From Bacteroidales bacterium (GTDB taxonomy: Bacteria; Bacteroidota; Bacteroidia; Bacteroidales; Muribaculaceae): DNA of 19,411 nt. Shown one piece after another: positions 15,006 through 19,411 of this stretch (its first letter is position 1; the number at the start of each line of letters is the position of its first letter). The DNA is taken from positions 1 to 19,411 of the forward strand of contig SFMJ01000010.1 of NCBI GenBank assembly GCA_004553095.1, written 5' to 3'. A program made the translations under genes and the position numbers. Under the pieces are notes generated by a model that worked only from the letters and a program-made list of their open reading frames with translations, made no database searches and had not been told where the DNA came from.

Positions 15006-17366
15006 ATGATCGATCATGCTACCGTCGAAAAAATCAAAAATACTGCCGATATCGTCGATGTCGTCAGCGACTATGTGCACCTGATCCGACGGGGCGCCAA
15101 CTATATGGGGCTCTGCCCTTTCCACAATGAGAGGACTCCCTCTTTCTCTGTCAATCGCCAACGAAATTTCTGCTATTGCTTCTCCTGCAAGAAGGGTGGC
15201 TCCCCCGTCAATTTCATCATGGAGAAGGAGGGTCTCAATTATCATGAGGCTCTTCTCCACCTCGCCAAAAAGTATGGCATCGAAGTCGTGGAGCGCGAAC
15301 TCACCGATGAGGAGCGTGAACGACAATCGGCTCGCGAGGCTATGTTTGTCGCCAATGAGTGGGCGATGCAGAAGATGCAGAAGGATATGCTCGAGACCGA
15401 CGAGGGGCGAGATGTCGGTCTGCAATATCTCGTGCAGCGTGGCGTCACCGATGAGGCAATCAAGGCGTTCCACCTCGGTTATGCCCTCGACAAAGGCACG
15501 GCTCTGACCGATGCCGCTCGCAAGGCCGGTTTCCGCCTCGAGGTCTTCACCAAGTTGGGACTCGTCGGCACATCGAAGGAGGGGAGAAATTACGACCGTT
15601 TCCGCGGCCGTGTCATCTTCCCTATCCTCAACAATGCCGGCAAAGTCATCGCTTTCGGAGGTCGTGACCTCAAGGGGGGACTCGCCAAGTATATCAACTC
15701 CCCCGAGTCTGACGTCTATAAGAAGAGCAACGAACTCTATGGCATCTTCCAGGCGAAGTCGTCGATTGTCAATGAGCATAAGTGCTTCCTCGTCGAGGGA
15801 TATATGGATGTAATAGGCATGTGGCAATCGGGCATGAAAAATGTCGTAGCCTCATCCGGAACTGCTCTTACCGACGGCCAGATCGCCATGATTCATCGCT
15901 TCACCGATAATATCACCCTAATCTACGATGGCGATGCCGCCGGCATCAAAGCCTCCCTCCGAGGCATCGATATGCTCCTGAATCATCGCCTTAATGTCAA
16001 GGTGCTCCTCCTCCCCGACGGCGATGATCCCGATTCTTTCGCCCGTAAACATACGCCCGAAGAGTTCAAGGCTTACGTCGCCGAGCATGAAACAGACATC
16101 ATCCGCTACAAGGCGCAAGTGATGCTCAATGAAGTCCGCAAAGACCCCCAACGACGCATCTCTGCCATCAATAGCGTAGTCGAGTCGATCGCCCATATCC
16201 CCGACCAGGTGGCAAGAGATGTATATGTGCAGGAATGTAGCGAGATCCTCGACATCCCGGAGGCAACGATAGCCAAGTCTGTAGCCAAAGTAAGAGCCGC
16301 CTTGGTAGAGCGCTTCAAACAAGAACGCCTGAGAAAAGAATATTCCGGCTCCTCGTCGACTCCCGCCGGCTCCGCGTCGACTCCCCTCTCCGCGTCGACT
16401 CCCGGCTCCGCGTCGACTTCCCCCTCCGCGTCGACTCCCGGCTCCGCGTCGACTCCCGGCTCCGCGTCGATTCCCCCCTCCGGAGGCCCTACTGTTTCCG
16501 GCAGTTTGGCTGCCGGATTTCAAGCCGCCTCAGCGGCTCCCGTTGCCGCCCCCGCAGTAGGCCCGCAGCAGGCCCTCGCCGCCACTCAAGCCCCTGCCCA
16601 AGTCGATTACATACAAAGCCCCCTCTATCCCTTCGAACGCTCCGTCATAAAGTATTGCCTCCGTTATGGATTCCTCACTATGTGCAGCTATGAGGCAAAC
16701 CCCGACGACCCTGATAGCCCCATCATCTCCCTCGACGTCCTCGACTATGTCAAGGAGGAACTCGCCGACTCCGATATGACCTTCTCTATCGAGATCTTCA
16801 ACCGTATGTTCCATCTCCTTCATGCCCTGCGTCCCGATTTCCAACGTCATCTCGAACAGTGCACCAAAGATATCGATTTCAAATGCGATAGAATGCGCCA
16901 AGATGGTTACAACAAAATCGCCGAAGCCGGAACATCTACCGCCGAAATCAAACGAGAGGAGGCAAAACTCGAGGAGAAAATCTCCGCCATGCGAGAGGAG
17001 GCACTCCACGAAGTCGCCAAGGATTACCCCGGGCGTGTGCTCGGTAGTCACGAGGATGCCGACATCCGCCAACTCGTGCTCGAACTTATGTTCGATAAGC
17101 ACCACCTTAGCAATATCTACCTCAAAGACCCATCCAACGAGCGAGAGGAGGACCGTCTCAACGTGCTCCTCGTCCGTGCCTTCAATGAGTGGAAGGAGGG
17201 TCTCATCAATCTCCGCATCAGAGATTTCGTCAAGCAACTCCAAGCCATCGCCGGCAAAGGCGATACCGCCGAAGAACAACGACTCCAACTCGAACTGAAG
17301 TCGCTGCTATCCATCCGCTCCGACATAGCCAAATACATAGGCGACCGAATAATAACCAAAACCTAA
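15006..17366 (+). CDS. dnaG: DNA primase with a repeat-encoded linker
   Basis: Makes the RNA primers for DNA replication at the fork with the DnaB helicase. The N-terminal zinc-binding domain has Cys37-Pro-Phe-His40 and Cys58-x-x-Cys61 ('CPFHNERTPSFSV', 'CYCFSCKKGG'). The RNA polymerase core follows, with the Toprim motifs 'VEGYMDV' (Glu264) and 'YDGDAAG' (Asp308, Asp310). After the core, residues about 446-535 form a low-complexity Ser/Thr/Pro/Gly/Ala linker, partly encoded by an 18-bp tandem repeat. The remaining ~250 residues ('YPFERSVIKYCLRYG...IRDFVKQLQAI') form the C-terminal helicase-interaction region typical of Bacteroidetes primases. At 786 residues it is well above the 581 of Escherichia coli; the linker explains part of that. 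The start at MIDHATVEKIK fits the conserved N-terminus. Confidence 0.95.
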   Translation: MIDHATVEKIKNTADIVDVVSDYVHLIRRGANYMGLCPFHNERTPSFSVNRQRNFCYCFSCKKGGSPVNFIMEKEGLNYHEALLHLAKKYGIEVVERELTDEERERQSAREAMFVANEWAMQKMQKDMLETDEGRDVGLQYLVQRGVTDEAIKAFHLGYALDKGTALTDAARKAGFRLEVFTKLGLVGTSKEGRNYDRFRGRVIFPILNNAGKVIAFGGRDLKGGLAKYINSPESDVYKKSNELYGIFQAKSSIVNEHKCFLVEGYMDVIGMWQSGMKNVVASSGTALTDGQIAMIHRFTDNITLIYDGDAAGIKASLRGIDMLLNHRLNVKVLLLPDGDDPDSFARKHTPEEFKAYVAEHETDIIRYKAQVMLNEVRKDPQRRISAINSVVESIAHIPDQVARDVYVQECSEILDIPEATIAKSVAKVRAALVERFKQERLRKEYSGSSSTPAGSASTPLSASTPGSASTSPSASTPGSASTPGSASIPPSGGPTVSGSLAAGFQAASAAPVAAPAVGPQQALAATQAPAQVDYIQSPLYPFERSVIKYCLRYGFLTMCSYEANPDDPDSPIISLDVLDYVKEELADSDMTFSIEIFNRMFHLLHALRPDFQRHLEQCTKDIDFKCDRMRQDGYNKIAEAGTSTAEIKREEAKLEEKISAMREEALHEVAKDYPGRVLGSHEDADIRQLVLELMFDKHHLSNIYLKDPSNEREEDRLNVLLVRAFNEWKEGLINLRIRDFVKQLQAIAGKGDTAEEQRLQLELKSLLSIRSDIAKYIGDRIITKT
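16345..16484 (+). repeat. 18-bp minisatellite inside dnaG
   Basis: GTCGAC recurs at 16355, 16376, 16394, 16412, 16430 and 16448, with GTCGAT at 16466. The spacing is 18 bases after a first gap of 21. A typical unit is TCCGCGTCGACTCCCGGC, encoding Ser-Ala-Ser-Thr-Pro-Gly; two units swap the last residues for Leu-Ser or Ser-Pro-Ser. All units keep the reading frame. The array lies exactly between the primase core and the C-terminal domain. Confidence 0.9.
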
Positions 17367-17400
17367 AAAACAAAAACCAAAAATCATAAAAATCGTTCCT

Positions 17401-17472
17401 AACGTTCCTAACGTCAAAAACGTCAATAACGTTCCTAACGTCAAAAACGTCAATAACGTTCCTAACGTCAAA
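17401..17472. repeat. Array of eight 9-bp repeats (27-bp higher-order unit) before lipA
   Basis: Three nonamers, AACGTTCCT, AACGTCAAA and AACGTCAAT, follow in fixed order twice (17401-17454). The first two then occur once more (17455-17472). A degenerate unit (AATCGTTCCT) precedes the array. All start with AACGT. The array ends 19 bases before the lipA ATG and fills most of the 125-base dnaG-lipA gap; there is no clear -7 box or terminator in that gap. It is not a CRISPR array: the units are contiguous, with no spacers. Confidence 0.9.
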
Positions 17473-17491
17473 AAATACTTTAAATCCAACC

Positions 17492-18373
17492 ATGACCGAC
17501 CAAAATTCCAACCCCGATAATCATAAAGTCTCTTTCCGTCGCAAACCCGAGTGGCTAAAGGTAAAACTCCCTCACGGCTTCAAAACCAAGGATGTGATCG
17601 GACTCCTCAATGATAAGCATCTTCACACCATCTGCAGCAGCGGCATGTGTCCCAACCGCGCCGAGTGCTGGGGGGCCGGCACTGCCACATTCATGATCTG
17701 CGGTAATATATGCACCCGAAATTGCAAGTTCTGCAATGTCACCAACCGCAAACCACTTCCCCTCGATCCCCAAGAGATTATAGATATCGCCGAGAGTATC
17801 AAGTCGCTAAACCTCAAGCATATAGTCATGACGTCGGTCGACCGTGACGACCTCCCCGACCAGGGCGCACATCACTGGGCGGACGCCATTCGCACCATCA
17901 AGGAGAGATGTCCCGGCATCACCATGGAGGTCCTCATACCCGATTTCCAGGGTCGCACCGACCTGATCGACCTCATCATCGAGCAGAAACCTGACATCAT
18001 CTCCCACAATATGGAGACAGTAAGACGCCTCACCCCCGACGTGCGTAGCGTCGCCACCTACGACCGCTCCCTCGCCGTACTCAAATATATCGCCTCCAAG
18101 GGAATACGCACCAAGTCCGGCATCATGCTCGGCCTCGGCGAAACTCGCGAAGAAATTCTCGAAACCATGGACGATCTTCTCGCCGCAGGTTGCCAGGTCA
18201 TGACCATCGGTCAATACCTGCAACCCTCCAAACTACACTACCGGGTACGCGACTATATCCATCCCGACACATTCGCCGAATATGGAGAAATCGGCAGAAA
18301 GAAGGGTTTCCGCCATGTCGAGTCGGCTCCCATGGTGCGCAGCAGTTATCACGCCGAAAAACATATCCACTAA
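17492..18373 (+). CDS. lipA: Lipoyl synthase
   Basis: A radical SAM enzyme that inserts two sulfur atoms into protein-bound octanoyl groups to make lipoyl cofactors for 2-oxoacid dehydrogenases and the glycine cleavage system. The 293-residue length is normal. The auxiliary cluster ligands are Cys48, Cys53 and Cys59 ('ICSSGMCPNRAECW'). The radical SAM ligands are Cys74, Cys78 and Cys81 ('CTRNCKFC'). The C-terminal 'RSSYHA' (283-288) carries the serine that ligates the auxiliary cluster. The gene is followed after 16 bases by lipB, forming a compact lipoate unit. Confidence 0.96.
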   Translation: MTDQNSNPDNHKVSFRRKPEWLKVKLPHGFKTKDVIGLLNDKHLHTICSSGMCPNRAECWGAGTATFMICGNICTRNCKFCNVTNRKPLPLDPQEIIDIAESIKSLNLKHIVMTSVDRDDLPDQGAHHWADAIRTIKERCPGITMEVLIPDFQGRTDLIDLIIEQKPDIISHNMETVRRLTPDVRSVATYDRSLAVLKYIASKGIRTKSGIMLGLGETREEILETMDDLLAAGCQVMTIGQYLQPSKLHYRVRDYIHPDTFAEYGEIGRKKGFRHVESAPMVRSSYHAEKHIH

Positions 18374-18389
18374 TCCCCATCCATCCGTT

Positions 18390-19031
18390 ATGATAATTGA
18401 AGACTTGGGTCTGATCCCATACCGCGAAGCATGGGATCTGCAGAAGAAATATGTGGCTCAATTACAAGAAGATCCCAACGCCGACGAACGAATCCTCCTC
18501 GTAGAGCATCCCGCCGTATACACCCTCGGCTTCCATGGCAATGCCGACAACATGTTAGCCTCCGAGCAATACCTCCGAAGCCTCGGCGCCGAATGTATAC
18601 GCATCGAGAGGGGAGGGGACATCACCTACCACGGCCCCGGACAGTTGGTGGTATATCCCATCATCGACCTCCGACGCCACCATCTCGGCGTAAAACAATA
18701 CATCGAGATACTCGAACACTCCGTCATCGAACTCTTGGCAGGCTACGGCATACAAGCCACCTGCAACAAAGATGCCATCGGCGTCTGGATCGACTGGCAA
18801 GGGAGACAGCCCCGCAAGATCTGCGCCATCGGCGTCAAAGTGAGCCATGGCATAACCATGCACGGCTTCGCACTCAACGTCAACACCGACCTCCGAGCCT
18901 TCACCCTGATCAACCCCTGCGGCTTCACCGACAAAGGAGTAACCTCCCTATCCCAAGAGCTCGCCGCCCCCCAAGACCTAAATAAACTAAAAACCCAAAT
19001 CTCCCAAATCCTCCCCACCCACCTCCGCTAA
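18390..19031 (+). CDS. lipB: Lipoyl(octanoyl) transferase
   Basis: Transfers octanoate from acyl carrier protein to the lipoyl domains of target enzymes; LipA then adds the sulfurs. The product has 213 residues. Motifs are 'RGGDITYHGPGQLVVYP', 'KICAIGVKVSHGITMHGFALNV' with catalytic Lys150, and 'INPCGFTDKGVTSL' with catalytic Cys177. I chose the ATG at 18390: the frame is open upstream to 18282, but that would overlap lipA by 92 bases and add residues unlike LipB, whereas 'MIIEDLGLIPYREAW' matches the normal N-terminus. The last third uses noticeably more ACC/CCC/CTC codons than neighbours; there is no sign of damage. Confidence 0.95.
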   Translation: MIIEDLGLIPYREAWDLQKKYVAQLQEDPNADERILLVEHPAVYTLGFHGNADNMLASEQYLRSLGAECIRIERGGDITYHGPGQLVVYPIIDLRRHHLGVKQYIEILEHSVIELLAGYGIQATCNKDAIGVWIDWQGRQPRKICAIGVKVSHGITMHGFALNVNTDLRAFTLINPCGFTDKGVTSLSQELAAPQDLNKLKTQISQILPTHLR

Positions 19032-19073
19032 AAAAGATACTGTTTCTTTGAGTGTGTCTGAACGAAGGCACTT

Positions 19074-19087
19074 GGAGCGCGCTCTAA
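19074..19087. repeat. Extra copy of the GCGCTCTAA repeat between lipB and the CHAT gene
   Basis: GGAGCGCGCTCTAA contains the palindrome GAGCGCGCTC. It matches the inner repeat of the 2333-2495 element (GGAACGCGCTCTAA at 2427-2440) at 13 of 14 positions. It lies in the 82-base gap between two convergent genes. GGCGG follows at 19107-19111, a looser spacing than in the element. No T-tract hairpin is seen in this gap. Confidence 0.55.
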
Positions 19088-19113
19088 CATTTCTGTGGTT
19101 AGACCCGGCGGCC

Positions 19114-19411
19114 CTACTCGATTCCATCCAGAAGCACAAAAGCTCCCCAATAGCGTAGCGAACTCCACTTCGCCTGCCGACGTACCTGTGTCTTGGCATA
19201 TTCCAACGACTCCGATTTGCTCTGCCCCGACAACCATCGGCTATAGAATTCTCGCATCAGGAATGCCGTGGCATCATCATCGACTTTCCATAGCGACATC
19301 AATATCGAATGTGTCCCCGCCTTCTTAAAGCCTCGCTGAAGTCCAAACACTCCCTCTCCCGACACATCCCCGATGCCTGTCTCACACGCCGATAAGACTG
19401 CCAAGTCAAGT
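19114..19411 (-). CDS. C-terminal part of a CHAT-domain (caspase-like) protein, cut by the window edge
   Basis: The frame is open through the right edge, so the gene's start lies outside; the TTG at 19402-19404 is not a credible start because '(L)DLAVLSACETG' continues upstream. The visible 99 residues are the end of a CHAT domain. 'LSACETGIGD' holds the catalytic Cys (codon 19384-19386), followed by 'GEGVFGLQRGFKKAGTHSILMSLWKVDDDAT' and 'YWGAFVLLDGIE', a pattern typical of Bacteroidetes TPR-CHAT proteins. The partner His would lie upstream, outside the window. CHAT proteins are cysteine proteases of the separase/caspase group, some acting in defence or signalling, so the role depends on the unseen N-terminal part and its neighbours. 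Confidence 0.85.
   Translation of the reverse strand, partial: LDLAVLSACETGIGDVSGEGVFGLQRGFKKAGTHSILMSLWKVDDDATAFLMREFYSRWLSGQSKSESLEYAKTQVRRQAKWSSLRYWGAFVLLDGIE

Noticed and set aside
15918..16523. Antisense Arg/Gly-rich repeat protein opposite dnaG
   Set aside because: The repetitive translation is only the reverse of the 18-bp minisatellite in the primase linker.
17401..17472. CRISPR array
   Set aside because: The units are 9 bp and contiguous, with no unique spacers and no cas genes nearby.
18282..18389. Extended N-terminus for lipB
   Set aside because: The upstream codons overlap the end of lipA in another frame and do not resemble LipB; the ATG at 18390 gives the normal start.
18431..18985. 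Arg/His/Pro-rich ORF overlapping lipB
   Set aside because: It is a frame-shifted shadow of lipB with low-complexity translation.

Overview
The window looks like a chromosomal segment from a Bacteroidales bacterium, most likely a gut member close to Muribaculaceae or Prevotellaceae; the family is my inference. The signs are Bacteroidetes-type promoters (TTTG then TAnnTTTG), few recognisable Shine-Dalgarno sites, an exported starch-binding-type protein with a short 'YNLQGVKV...GNKITKKVVK' C-terminal tail, a bifunctional FtcD in the histidine-degradation operon, and a TPR/CHAT-type protein at the right edge.

Layout. Positions 1-1678 hold the decayed remains of a mobile-element 'polyvalent' protein, spread over three reading frames. 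It stops within bases of the stop codon of a convergent lipoprotein-type nitroreductase (1679-2284, minus). Positions 2285-2708 are non-coding and hold two divergent promoters around a 163-bp inverted-repeat (MITE-like) element. Next come a nucleoside phosphorylase (2709-3584), a secreted multidomain carbohydrate-binding protein (3763-5526) and a small Cys-rich redox protein (5634-6044). The core is a complete histidine-utilisation operon, hutU-ftcD-hutI-hutH plus a nitroreductase-like gene (6202-13476). It is driven by a near-perfect promoter followed by a hairpin and a candidate short leader ORF. Then come an orphan antitoxin-like HTH gene (13622-13894), dapA and dnaG (14076-17366), and lipA-lipB (17492-19031). 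A truncated CHAT protease gene (19114 to the right edge, minus) ends the window.

How the genes work together. HutH deaminates histidine to urocanate, HutU hydrates it to imidazolonepropionate, and HutI opens the ring to formiminoglutamate. FtcD moves the formimino group to tetrahydrofolate and releases ammonia, giving glutamate and a one-carbon unit. LipB and LipA form the endogenous lipoate pathway (octanoyl transfer, then sulfur insertion). DapA commits aspartate semialdehyde to lysine and diaminopimelate synthesis, and DnaG primes replication.

The parts that standard gene calls do not explain are repeats and leaders: the 163-bp bipartite inverted-repeat element, an 18-bp minisatellite that encodes a linker inside dnaG, a 9-bp/27-bp array before lipA, and the hut leader. 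I found no CRISPR array, tRNA, rRNA or intact mobile element. I did not find a convincing new multi-gene system.
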